The notes beneath the pieces are model-generated. The model searched no databases, was not told where the DNA came from, and saw nothing but the letters and a program-made list of their open reading frames with translations. Positions 25,337 to 33,419 of a stretch of DNA of 64,000 nt are shown here, piece by piece. The stretch covers positions 868,001 to 932,000 of the forward strand of contig NZ_CP049886.1 of the NCBI RefSeq assembly GCF_011303955.1, in the 5' to 3' direction. Each line of letters begins with the position of its first letter. Position 1 is the stretch's first letter. The position numbers and the translations under genes are program-made. The stretch is from Vagococcus coleopterorum (GTDB taxonomy: Bacteria; Bacillota; Bacilli; Lactobacillales; Vagococcaceae).

Positions 25337-25391
25337 TTGACAAAGTGACACTGTGTCACTATAATAATTAAGAAAGGTGACATCGTGTCAC
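25337..25391 (+). promoter_or_regulatory. MFS-pump promoter with two TetR-type operators
   Basis: TTGACA (25337-25342) and TATAAT (25360-25365) have an ideal 17-base spacer. The spacer is filled by AGTGACA-CTG-TGTCACT (25344-25360), and a second dyad GTGACA-TCG-TGTCAC (25377-25391) lies just past the -10. Core and placement copy the tetR promoter at 15.8 kb, with GTGACA replacing ATGACA. No regulator gene is adjacent, so control must be in trans. Confidence 0.88.
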
Positions 25392-25413
25392 TTATGTTGT
25401 AGGAGGGGATTGA

Positions 25414-26961
25414 ATGTCAAAAAAAACAGTCAATAAAAGTTTGGCGCTAGGTATTTTAGTTTTAGGGGTGTTTATGTCGGCGTTAGATAATGGGATTATT
25501 TCAGCGGCGTTAACAACGATCAATTCTTCATTTGATGTATCGGAAGTTCAGGGGTCTTGGGGAATCACGTTATATACTTTAGGAATGGCAATCTCCACAC
25601 CGATAATCGGTAAGATGGCAGATCGTTATGGCCGTAAGAAATTATTTCTAGCAGAAATATTTTTATTTGCTATAGGGTCATTATTAGTAGCATTAAGCAC
25701 TAACTTTACCTTATTCTTAGCGGCGCGATTTGTTCAGGCTTTAGGTGGTGGTGGAATTTTCATCATCGCTAGTTCATTTGTTTTAACTGTTTTTCCAAAA
25801 GAAAAACAAGGTGGCTTATTAGGGATGTTAGGAGCAGTTAATGGGATTGCTTCAGTTGTTGGTCCAAATATTGGGAGTTTAGTCTTGAAAGCAACAAATA
25901 GTTGGCATTGGTTATTTTTAATCAACTTACCAATTGCGGTTGCAATTCTTATATCAGCTTACTTATGGGTGCCGGAAACAAAAAATCCGACTAATAAAAA
26001 AACAGATTATATTGGAACGGTCTTCTTAAGTTTAGGAATTCTAAGTTTCATGCTAGCGATCACCAGCTTAGATCAAACTAACTTAATGAGTAGTTTGTTA
26101 AGTTTAAAAGTTTTAGGATTTTTACTCGGTGGGATTATCTTATTTACTGGTTTATTCTTTATTGAAAAAGGAAATCAAGTGAAAGAAATTGATCCAATTT
26201 TAGATTACCGCTTATTAACAAATCGTAATTTTATGTTAACTCTCTTTATGGGATTATTGACAGGAACATTAATAGCCATCTTTGTCTACATTCCGAGTTT
26301 TGTTGAACATCGCCTAGGCGTGTCTGCCAACCAAGCGGGGATTTATATGTCTGGTATTGGTTTAGCCTCTATTGTGGGTGCTGGTAGTGGCGGACGTTTT
26401 GTTGATAAAAAAGGAGCGGTTCAAACGATTCAAATTGCTAGTTTTATTTCTTTAGTAGGCTTTGGAAGTTTAGCGTTCTTTGCGACAAACACAACTACAT
26501 TTTTAATCACGTCAACAATTGCCGGGCTAGGATTTGGTATGTTAATGGGGGCACCGCTATCTGTTTTAGCTAGTGAAGAAGCAGGTAAGGAAAAAGGATC
26601 TGCATTAGGAACGTTATCAGTTAGTCGCCAAGTTGGACTGACGATTGCTCCGACTTTATACGCAGCATTAATTCAAAACGGATTTAATTCATTAATGCCA
26701 CAATTAACGAAAGCTTTACCAAGTGAATTTGTGACAGAACAATTATCGCAAGTGAATCAACATTCAGTTGAATCAACATTACTAGGTTTAACTGATTTAG
26801 CAGCTAGCCCAGAGAAAAATCAAGCTTTAGCAATTTTTAGAGAGACTGCGGGGGCAGCTTATCAAAGAATGTTCTTATTCAGTGCGATAGCTTCAGGAAT
26901 TATTTTCTTCTTGAGCTTTGTTTTAAAAAATCAAAAAACACATAGAAAGTTGGAAAATTAG
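25414..26961 (+). CDS. MFS multidrug efflux transporter, DHA2 (14-TMS) family
   Basis: The 515-residue protein has about fourteen hydrophobic segments. It carries the DHA2 motif near the first helices (LDNGIISAALTTIN), motif A GKMADRYGRKKLF, and motif C-like GPNIGSLVLKA. The family exports drugs and other lipophilic cations using the proton gradient. RBS GTAGGAGGGG precedes the ATG. It is preceded by a strong repressible promoter and overlaps the next gene by one base. Confidence 0.92.
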   Translation: MSKKTVNKSLALGILVLGVFMSALDNGIISAALTTINSSFDVSEVQGSWGITLYTLGMAISTPIIGKMADRYGRKKLFLAEIFLFAIGSLLVALSTNFTLFLAARFVQALGGGGIFIIASSFVLTVFPKEKQGGLLGMLGAVNGIASVVGPNIGSLVLKATNSWHWLFLINLPIAVAILISAYLWVPETKNPTNKKTDYIGTVFLSLGILSFMLAITSLDQTNLMSSLLSLKVLGFLLGGIILFTGLFFIEKGNQVKEIDPILDYRLLTNRNFMLTLFMGLLTGTLIAIFVYIPSFVEHRLGVSANQAGIYMSGIGLASIVGAGSGGRFVDKKGAVQTIQIASFISLVGFGSLAFFATNTTTFLITSTIAGLGFGMLMGAPLSVLASEEAGKEKGSALGTLSVSRQVGLTIAPTLYAALIQNGFNSLMPQLTKALPSEFVTEQLSQVNQHSVESTLLGLTDLAASPEKNQALAIFRETAGAAYQRMFLFSAIASGIIFFLSFVLKNQKTHRKLEN

Positions 26962-27350
26962 TGAGTGCAGATTTAATTTTAGCAAGTGGAGCCATGATTA
27001 TTGCCTTGATTTCTTATAGTATCGGGGTGTTTGGTGAGAAATTTAGTGGAACGATTCAATTGAAACATTTATTATTCTTCTTCGGTGGTTTAATTTTTGA
27101 TACAACCGGAACGACTTTAATGAACCGGATTGCAGAAAGTAACGGCGGAGGTGAATTTGGAATTCATCAAATTACTGGTGGAGCAGCTTTGATTTTAATG
27201 GGATTCCATTTACTATGGGCTATCTGGGTTTATTTAAAAGGTGATGATAAGGCTAAAGAGAAATTTCACAAATTCAGCCTTGCAGTTTGGACGCTATGGG
27301 TCATTTCATTTATCTTAGGAATGTTAGTTGGAATGGGAATTATTGGTTAG
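26961..27350 (+). CDS. Small membrane protein of the TIGR03987 (HsmA) family
   Basis: The GTG start is the last base of the preceding TAG stop, so translation is probably coupled to the MFS gene. The 129-residue protein has four hydrophobic helices with a conserved core around FDTTGTTLMNRIA and HQITGGAALILMGFHLLWA. These features fit TIGR03987-type integral membrane proteins, whose function is unsettled. Its tight pairing with the efflux pump suggests an accessory role. Confidence 0.75.
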   Translation: MSADLILASGAMIIALISYSIGVFGEKFSGTIQLKHLLFFFGGLIFDTTGTTLMNRIAESNGGGEFGIHQITGGAALILMGFHLLWAIWVYLKGDDKAKEKFHKFSLAVWTLWVISFILGMLVGMGIIG

Positions 27351-27351
27351 A

Positions 27352-27380
27352 AAAGAACACTCATAAGAGTGTTCTTTTTT
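27352..27380 (+). terminator. Intrinsic terminator after the efflux pair
   Basis: AAGAACACTC-ATAA-GAGTGTTCTT is a perfect stem followed by TTTTT. Confidence 0.95.
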
Positions 27381-27460
27381 TGTTTTAAATAACAATTTAA
27401 GAGAGTTCGTTCAATCCGGTTAAACTATTCTCATTTTTTGTGAAAATAAATGTTTTAAGG

Positions 27461-27489
27461 TTGGCATTCGGCTTTCTTGTTGTTATGAT
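27461..27489 (+). promoter_or_regulatory. Candidate promoter of the ThrE pair
   Basis: TTGGCA (27461-27466) and TATGAT (27484-27489) have a 17-base spacer, about 40 bases before the first gene. Confidence 0.65.
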
Positions 27490-27528
27490 AAGTGCAGTTA
27501 AGAATTGGGGTTGAAGGGGGTAATGTTT

Positions 27529-28287
27529 TTGGCAGAATCGATTGACAAGGATTATTTATTAGAAACCTGTGCTTTTGCTGGTAAAGTGATGCTAGAAAAT
27601 GGTGCAGAAATGTTTCGAATTGAAGATACTATGAACCGTATTGCGATGAATCATCACAATCAAGTTGGGAAAAGTTTTGTGACGCAAACAGTTGTGATTA
27701 TGGGATTAGATAGTACAAAAAGTATTCACATGGAACGTATCAAAGAACGGACGACTAACTTAGGAAAGGTTTCCCAAGTGAATGACTTGTCGTGGTTGTT
27801 CTCTCGTGACATGATTAGTATAGAGCATTTAAATGCCGAACTTAGAAAAATTCATAATGACAAAACGCCAAAGACGATTTTATGGAATGTTTTTTGGGCA
27901 ATGATTATCAGTGCTAGTTTGATGATTCTGCTTGGCGGAACCTGGGTTGATTTCATACCTACGTGTATTGTTGGTGCAGGTGGGTGGTTAGTGTATGAGT
28001 TAAGTACAAAATATTTACGTTTGAAATATGTTGATGAGTTTGTTGGTGCTTTTTCAATGGGAATCCTAGCATTCTTTATGATCAAATTAGGTTGGGGTCA
28101 TTCTTTAGATGACATGATTATTGGAAGTATCATGCCGCTTGTACCAGGTGTAGCCTTAACCAATACAGTTCGAGACTTACAGGAAGGTCACATGTTATCA
28201 GGTGTTTGTCGAGGCGTTGAAGCTTTGATTATTGCTTTGATGATTGGGGCGGGGATTACCTTAGCCTTTTCTGTGATGGGGTGGTAG
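27529..28287 (+). CDS. Threonine/serine exporter, ThrE N-terminal half (DUF1212 type)
   Basis: The frame has starts at TTG 27505, ATG 27523 and TTG 27529. AAGGGGG ends at 27520, so only 27529 has normal spacing (8 bases), although 27523 cannot be excluded. The 252-residue product has a soluble N-terminal part with the conserved GKVMLENGAEMFRIEDTMNR motif and five helices after residue 120, with IIGSIMPLVPGVALTNTVRDL. It pairs with the next gene to form the complete ThrE-type exporter; actual substrate is inferred from family. Confidence 0.88.
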   Translation: MAESIDKDYLLETCAFAGKVMLENGAEMFRIEDTMNRIAMNHHNQVGKSFVTQTVVIMGLDSTKSIHMERIKERTTNLGKVSQVNDLSWLFSRDMISIEHLNAELRKIHNDKTPKTILWNVFWAMIISASLMILLGGTWVDFIPTCIVGAGGWLVYELSTKYLRLKYVDEFVGAFSMGILAFFMIKLGWGHSLDDMIIGSIMPLVPGVALTNTVRDLQEGHMLSGVCRGVEALIIALMIGAGITLAFSVMGW

Positions 28288-28289
28288 AG

Positions 28290-28754
28290 ATGGAAATATT
28301 ATTAAAAATGATTGAACAGTTTACCCTTAGCTTCTTATCAGCGGTAGGCTTTGCTTTTATCTGGCGTGTTCCCCAAAATAGAATGTATCTAGCGGGCCTA
28401 GCAGGTGCTGGTGGTTGGATGGTTTACTGGGCTTGTCGCGAGTTTGGTGTGGGAAATACCGTTTCAACTTTTTGGTGCGCTTTAACAATTGCTTGGTTAA
28501 GTTACATTATTGCACGTAAGACACATACGCCTGCAACATTGTATAATATCCCGGGAATCACTTCAGTGGTGCCAGGGGGAACATCTTATAAAATGATGCA
28601 CAGTTTATTTGTTGGTGATTACCATCAAGCAGTAGAGTATGGTATTCAAGTCATCGCCCTAGCTGGAGCAATTGCTGGTGGGTTGATTATTTTTGAAATT
28701 GCTCGCCGTAATTATAAACCAGTTATTGTGACTAAAATAAAAAAGGCTCAGTAA
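28290..28754 (+). CDS. Threonine/serine exporter, ThrE C-terminal half (DUF3815 type)
   Basis: The start at 28290 is two bases past the stop of the N-terminal half and follows a GGGGTGG site; a GTG at 28281 would overlap it. The 154-residue protein has four or five hydrophobic segments and the motif TPATLYNIPGITSVVPGG, which mirrors the repeat in the partner. In Corynebacterium ThrE both halves are fused; the split form is usual in Firmicutes. Confidence 0.88.
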   Translation: MEILLKMIEQFTLSFLSAVGFAFIWRVPQNRMYLAGLAGAGGWMVYWACREFGVGNTVSTFWCALTIAWLSYIIARKTHTPATLYNIPGITSVVPGGTSYKMMHSLFVGDYHQAVEYGIQVIALAGAIAGGLIIFEIARRNYKPVIVTKIKKAQ

Positions 28755-28782
28755 GCGAATTGCTTACTGGCCTTTTTTTTCG
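28738..28782 (+). terminator. Intrinsic terminator of the ThrE pair, overlapping a convergent small gene
   Basis: AAAGGCTCAGTAAGC-GAATT-GCTTACTGGCCTTT is followed by TTTTT. The right arm contains the last codons and stop of the convergent 59-residue gene. Confidence 0.88.
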
Positions 28783-28943
28783 TCTTTTTTCTTTGCTAAT
28801 TGTTCTTGTTCTTTTTCAATGAATTTTTCTGCAGCTAATTTAGCTTCGTTAGCGCGCTGATCAACGTCACTTAAAAGTGAGTCTAAACCGAAGTCTTCAA
28901 ATTTCTTTTCTAGAAAATCATCTTTTTTAAATTTTAGTCCCAT
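28764..28943 (-). CDS. Small acidic/basic helical protein, possibly SPJ_0845-like
   Basis: The 59-residue frame begins MGLKFKKDDFLEKKFEDFGL and ends in a lysine-rich helix. Its ATG overlaps the stop of the preceding FAD oxidoreductase gene (TAATG), indicating translational coupling, and codon use is normal. Short proteins starting MGLxFKK with an acidic helix occur beside such oxidases in enterococci (SPJ_0845-like), but this assignment is from memory. Function is unknown. Confidence 0.7.
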   Translation of the reverse strand: MGLKFKKDDFLEKKFEDFGLDSLLSDVDQRANEAKLAAEKFIEKEQEQLAKKKDEKKGQ

Positions 28944-30064
28944 TAGAACACATCCTTCATTTTTATATAATTATCACATGCATAGTGTTGAATGTTGATA
29001 GTAGTTTCCCGCTCTAAACATAAATCTGCCAAGGATTTGCCGATGATGGGGCCTGTTGTTAAACCAGAAGAACCGAGACCGCTAGCAACTAAAATAGAGT
29101 TATCGTTAGGAACGGGTCCAAAAAATGGTAAAAAGTCCGAAGTGTAAGCTCGGGTGCCAATGCGTGTACTTGTTTGTTTAAATGAAGAGATAGTTGGAGC
29201 GATAGTCATGACGCTTTGAACTAATTCGTTGATCTTAGTAGGGTCACTAGTTAAATCATATCCAAGATCGTTTTCATGTGTGGCCCCAATTAGGATTTTT
29301 CCGTTATCGAAGGGAATAATATCAGCTTCGCCATGGGGCATGACGACAGGCCACTGGTCAGTTTCTGTGGCAATATCTAATTCAACTAATTGACCTTTTT
29401 GTCCACGAACATCAACGGTATATCCTAGTGGTGTTAGAAGTTCCGGTAACCAAGCGCCAACAGTCAAAATAACTTTATCAAATTGCACACAACCATCAGT
29501 AGTTGTAATTTGCCAAAGGTCATTTTGTTTTTTGAGAGAGGTTACTTCTGTTTGGTAATAGTTACCGTGTTTGTTGCCGATGGCTTCTTTTAAAGTTCTA
29601 ACAAGGGCAGCGCCATCAACTCGTGCTCCGCCAGATACGAGTAAACCTGACTGTTCATTATTGAGTAAGGGGATCAAACGATGAATCTCCGCAGGTGATA
29701 AAACAGCTAATTCACCAATCTCGGGAGCCTCAACTTTCCGTTCAGTAGCAATGTGTGTGAGTTTGTCTAAAAGTTCAGGTGTATTTTTATATAGCAGAGT
29801 ACCTGTTTGTTTGTAAACTTCAGAGGCGAAAGGTAATCCCAAGTCTTTAATTAAAGTGGGATAAAATGCAGCTCCAGTTTTTGCTAAATGATACCAATTT
29901 TTATTCCGACGTTGTGATAGCCAAGGTGAGATGATTCCAGCTGCAGCGCTGGAAGCTTGCCCAGTCGGTTCATCATATAAGGTAACGGTCACTGAATCGT
30001 CTTGAGATAAATAAAAAGCAGTAGTTGAACCGACGATTCCGCCGCCGATAATTGCAATATTCAT
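28943..30064 (-). CDS. FAD-dependent amino-acid oxidase/dehydrogenase (DadA/ThiO-like)
   Basis: The 373-residue protein begins with a Rossmann FAD motif MNIAIIGGGIVGSTTAFYL and ends with GLGSSGLTTGPIIGKSLADL, as in the DAO family. Members oxidise glycine or D-amino acids; the substrate is not indicated by neighbours. An AGGAGG site precedes the ATG. Its stop overlaps the small gene downstream. The cation diffusion facilitator gene is upstream with a hairpin between them. Confidence 0.9.
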   Translation of the reverse strand: MNIAIIGGGIVGSTTAFYLSQDDSVTVTLYDEPTGQASSAAAGIISPWLSQRRNKNWYHLAKTGAAFYPTLIKDLGLPFASEVYKQTGTLLYKNTPELLDKLTHIATERKVEAPEIGELAVLSPAEIHRLIPLLNNEQSGLLVSGGARVDGAALVRTLKEAIGNKHGNYYQTEVTSLKKQNDLWQITTTDGCVQFDKVILTVGAWLPELLTPLGYTVDVRGQKGQLVELDIATETDQWPVVMPHGEADIIPFDNGKILIGATHENDLGYDLTSDPTKINELVQSVMTIAPTISSFKQTSTRIGTRAYTSDFLPFFGPVPNDNSILVASGLGSSGLTTGPIIGKSLADLCLERETTINIQHYACDNYIKMKDVF

Positions 30065-30107
30065 TTGGGAAACCTCCTTAATGGCTTTAGTATAGCGTAT
30101 TTTTTGG

Positions 30108-30136
30108 AAATAAAAAACAACTTGAAAACAAGTTGT
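30108..30136 (-). terminator. Intrinsic terminator of the CDF gene
   Basis: On the minus strand AACAACTTG-TTTT-CAAGTTGTT is followed by TTTATT. It directly follows the transporter stop. Confidence 0.85.
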
Positions 30137-31020
30137 TAAGGTTTGTAACTTTGGACGGGTTCAACGTGAACATCCGTATCAAAAATATTATGTTTTTCAC
30201 TGAGAATTCTTTCAATTTCTTCAGTAATCTCATGACTTTCACTAACGGTTAAGTTGCCATCCATTAAGACGACGACATCTAAGAAGACATTGGCACCGTA
30301 TGTTCTGCCTCTTAAACCGACAATTTTTTCAACGCCTGGGACAGCTAAGATGTCTGCCTTGTATGTTCGTAGTTCTTCACGAGAGAAACCATCTGAAAGA
30401 GAAAAGGCACTTTCAGAAAAAATTTGGATACCAGTCCAAATAATTAAAGCTCCGACGATGATCGCTGTTAAACTATCGAGCCAATTAATCCCGAAGCTGG
30501 CTGCAAAAATCGCGATAGCTGTGCCGATACTTGTGTAGGCGTCAGATAAGTTATCTTTTGCAGCCGCCATTAACGCGCTACTTTTAACAGATTTTGCTAA
30601 TTTCCGATTATAAAGAAATACTAAGACCATGACAACGGCTGAAAAAATTCCGACCGTTGCGGCAATTGGGTCTGGGGTAGTTGTTTTGTGGTTAATAAAA
30701 GCCGTGATTGAGTTAATTAAAACTTGTGCACCCACTAAGACCATAATGAAAGAGGTAATCATACTAGCGACAGTTTCCACCTTCCAGTGACCATAGCGAT
30801 GTTGGTCATCAGCGGGTTTGCGTGCGATTTTTATTCCGACTAAAATTGCGACAGAGGCAATAATATCTGTAAAGTTATTGAGACCATCGGCTCTTAGGGC
30901 AGATGAGTTAGCCCAATAACCAACGCTTAATTTTAAGATTGAAATTAAAAGGTAGGCAACGATGCTAACAATGGCCCCTTTTTCTGCTGTTTTCAATTCA
31001 GCGTAACGTTGTTCTAACAT
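30136..31020 (-). CDS. Cation diffusion facilitator family transporter
   Basis: The 294-residue protein has five or six membrane helices (about 12-205) with the family metal-site residues in helices II and V (ALRADGLNNFTDI, NLSDAYTSIG) and a HRYGHWKVETVAS loop. A C-terminal cytoplasmic domain (about 210-294) with HEITEEIERIL and HVEPV follows. The family exports divalent cations such as Zn, Fe or Mn against protons; the metal is not determined here. Confidence 0.92.
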   Translation of the reverse strand: MLEQRYAELKTAEKGAIVSIVAYLLISILKLSVGYWANSSALRADGLNNFTDIIASVAILVGIKIARKPADDQHRYGHWKVETVASMITSFIMVLVGAQVLINSITAFINHKTTTPDPIAATVGIFSAVVMVLVFLYNRKLAKSVKSSALMAAAKDNLSDAYTSIGTAIAIFAASFGINWLDSLTAIIVGALIIWTGIQIFSESAFSLSDGFSREELRTYKADILAVPGVEKIVGLRGRTYGANVFLDVVVLMDGNLTVSESHEITEEIERILSEKHNIFDTDVHVEPVQSYKP

Positions 31021-31149
31021 ACAATCTCCCCCAATGAGTTATTGATTATGATTATAGCAAAGGCGAAGTAGCAATTCTAGGAATAAGGGATGCCGAAATA
31101 CTAAAAATATTTTCATGAAAGTTTTCACTTTTGAAGTGAGAGTGCTGTC

Positions 31150-31178
31150 TTGTGTTGAAGTGTTGAGCAAGCTATAAT
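31150..31178 (+). promoter_or_regulatory. Candidate promoter of the DUF1456 gene
   Basis: TTGTGT (31150-31155) and TATAAT (31173-31178) have a 17-base spacer, 30 bases before the start codon. Confidence 0.65.
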
Positions 31179-31208
31179 GAAATGAAGATAAAAAGACGGA
31201 GGTTGCAA

Positions 31209-31724
31209 ATGAATAATAATGATAAATTAGTTCGTTTACGCTATGCCTTAGATTTAAAAGATCAGGATATGGCGAAAATTTTTAAATTAGGTGGAGCAGA
31301 TTTGTCAGTGGACGAAGTTAAAGCCATGTTAAAACGTGTTTATACGGAAGATACTGATGAATTTGATGATAATAAATACGAAGTGACATGTAATGATCGT
31401 AAATTGGAAATGTTTTTAAACGGCTTTATCACATTTAAAAGAGGTAAGCGACCATTGAAACCTGGTGAAGTTGAAAAGCCAGTTGTGTACACAATGAATC
31501 ATGGTAATGGCAATAATGAATTATTGAAAAAATTGAAAATTGCTTTAAGTATGACAAGCGATGATATGTTAGAAGTGTTTGACCATGCAGGTATGAGAAT
31601 TTCTGCAAGCGAACTAGGGGCTGTGTTGAGAAAAGAAGGTGCTCGTAATTACCAACGTTGTGGTGATAAATTTGCCCGTAACTTTATTAAAGGTCTGACG
31701 GTTATGCACCGCGGAGATAAATAA
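31209..31724 (+). CDS. DUF1456 family protein (YehS-like)
   Basis: The ATG at 31209 is 6 bases after GGAGG and is preferred over the upstream in-frame ATG at 31182, which lies too close to the -10. The 171-residue protein has two repeats of the DUF1456 module: LVRLRYALDLKDQDMAKIFKL (about 6-60) and LLKKLKIALSMTSDDMLEVF (about 105-160). Its function is unknown. It has its own promoter and a terminator shared with the convergent protease gene. Confidence 0.9.
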   Translation: MNNNDKLVRLRYALDLKDQDMAKIFKLGGADLSVDEVKAMLKRVYTEDTDEFDDNKYEVTCNDRKLEMFLNGFITFKRGKRPLKPGEVEKPVVYTMNHGNGNNELLKKLKIALSMTSDDMLEVFDHAGMRISASELGAVLRKEGARNYQRCGDKFARNFIKGLTVMHRGDK

Positions 31725-31753
31725 AAAACCGATTCGAAAGAATCGGTTTTTGT
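31724..31753. terminator. Bidirectional intrinsic terminator
   Basis: AAAACCGATTC-GAAA-GAATCGGTTTT is a perfect stem with flanking A and T runs between convergent genes. Confidence 0.95.
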
Positions 31754-31754
31754 T

Positions 31755-32642
31755 TTATTCTAAATCTAAATTTGTAGCAGCGAATGTATTGCCATGTTCA
31801 AAGTCACCGTATTGGTAACCACGATTGAACCAGTTAATACGTTGTTTTGATGTCCCGTGAGTAAAGCTATCTGGAATAACGAATCCTTGGAACTTACGTT
31901 GTAAGGTGTCATCACCAATCGCATTAGCAGCTGTTAAGGCAGATTCCACATCGCCAATTTCTAAAATAGGTTGGCCATTGTGAGTTTTGCCTGCAATATA
32001 TTTTGTCCACATGCCGGCGTAGTAGTCAGCTTGTAATTCCATACGTACTTGATACTTGTTATATTCTTTCGTTGAAAGTGTCGTTCTTAATTTATTCATT
32101 TGATCAGCGATACCAAGTTGTTGTTGAACATGGTGGCCGACTTCATGAGCAACCACATAAGCCATGGCAAAATCGCCTTTAGCTTTGTATTTAGTTGCTA
32201 GTTCATCCATGAAAGATAAATCTAAATAAACTTTTTGATCTCCTGGACAATAGAATGGACCAACTGAAGAATCAGCAGAACCGCAGGCTGTTCGAACGCG
32301 GCCGGAATATAAAACCATACTTGGTTGTGTGTATCTAAATCCTTCTCGTTGGAATTCTTGACCCCAGAAATCTTCTAAGTGTCCAAAAACAACGGAAACA
32401 AATTCTTTACGTTCTGTTGAAAGTTGTTGCGTTTGTGGTGACACTTGTTGAGCAGGAGGCTCCATCATATTTAAAACGGATCCTAAGTTTCCGCCACCTA
32501 ACAACATAACTAAACCTAAAATAATCATTGAGAAGATTCCGCCACCTTTAACTGCTCTCCCGCCAGTTTGGGTAACGCGACCGTTTGTCCGATCTTCTAC
32601 ATTTGTACTTTGACGATCTCCACGCCATTTCATAAACAACAC
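31755..32642 (-). CDS. Neutral zinc metallopeptidase, YpfJ/KPN_02809 family
   Basis: The 295-residue protein has a short positive N-terminus (MKWRGDR), one membrane helix (about 35-58) and an extracellular domain with the zinc motif HEVGH at 166-170, plus the conserved CGSADSSVGPFYCPGD segment and GDVESALTAANAIGDD. The family (PF04228) is a predicted membrane-bound neutral zinc protease of unknown substrate. Confidence 0.92.
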   Translation of the reverse strand: MLFMKWRGDRQSTNVEDRTNGRVTQTGGRAVKGGGIFSMIILGLVMLLGGGNLGSVLNMMEPPAQQVSPQTQQLSTERKEFVSVVFGHLEDFWGQEFQREGFRYTQPSMVLYSGRVRTACGSADSSVGPFYCPGDQKVYLDLSFMDELATKYKAKGDFAMAYVVAHEVGHHVQQQLGIADQMNKLRTTLSTKEYNKYQVRMELQADYYAGMWTKYIAGKTHNGQPILEIGDVESALTAANAIGDDTLQRKFQGFVIPDSFTHGTSKQRINWFNRGYQYGDFEHGNTFAATNLDLE

Positions 32643-32803
32643 CTCACTAATATCTCGATAAAATCGAATCTACTAAAATTATAAATTCTTTTTGTTGAAA
32701 TAGCAAAATAATCTCATTTAATCATTATTTTTTAGCCAGATTTAAGAAAAAACTAAAAGATTGTAATCTGAATTTACTACTTTTGGCTATCAACTAAAAT
32801 AAG

Positions 32804-32832
32804 ATGAAATTAACGGTTATTTACGGTATAAT
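32804..32832 (+). promoter_or_regulatory. Candidate promoter of the yqeG operon
   Basis: ATGAAA (32804-32809) and TATAAT (32827-32832) have a 17-base spacer, shortly upstream of yqeG. The remainder of 32643-32803 shows no gene. Confidence 0.5.
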
Positions 32833-32888
32833 AAGCAAGCTATAGACATTTTGATTGAAGGGTGTCTGGATTGGAAGGAGTTTATTCA

Positions 32889-33419
32889 ATGTTTAAAAAA
32901 TTTAAACCAACATATATGTTAGATGTTATTTATCATTTAACACCAGAAGAGTTAGCAAAACATAATATTAAAGCGGTCTTAACTGACCTAGATAATACGC
33001 TGATTGCTTGGGATAATCCAAATGGAACGCCCGAATTATTGCAGTGGTTTGAAACGTTAAAAGAAGCAGGGGTTCCGGTAGTTGTTGTTTCTAATAATAA
33101 TGCTGAACGTGTTGCCAAAGCTGTTTCACCATTTGGCTTAGATTTTATTGCTCATGCAAAAAAACCATTGCCAAAAGGCATGAACGAAGGTGTGACAAAA
33201 CTTGGTTTACCAAAAGAGAATATTGTCATGGTTGGGGATCAAGTCATGACAGATGTTCGTGCTGCAAATGGTGCTGGAATTCGTTCTATTTTAGTGAAAC
33301 CATTAGTTGCAACAGATGAATGGAAAACGAAACCAAATCGTTTTATGGAAAAACATATTATGAAGTATTTGAAAAAAAGAAATCCCAAAATGGACTGGCG
33401 AGGTGATTTAGGTGAATGA
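32889..33419 (+). CDS. yqeG: YqeG family HAD IIIA-type phosphatase
   Basis: ATG at 32889 lies 8 bases after AAGGAG; the frame opens earlier but without a usable site. The 176-residue protein has the HAD motif I LTDLDNTLIAWD, motif II VVSNNN, the lysine in HAKKPLPKG and the acidic motif VGDQVMTDV. Its substrate is unknown. It heads the operon with ribosome-assembly and NAD genes, and overlaps yqeH by 8 bases. Confidence 0.94.
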   Translation: MFKKFKPTYMLDVIYHLTPEELAKHNIKAVLTDLDNTLIAWDNPNGTPELLQWFETLKEAGVPVVVVSNNNAERVAKAVSPFGLDFIAHAKKPLPKGMNEGVTKLGLPKENIVMVGDQVMTDVRAANGAGIRSILVKPLVATDEWKTKPNRFMEKHIMKYLKKRNPKMDWRGDLGE

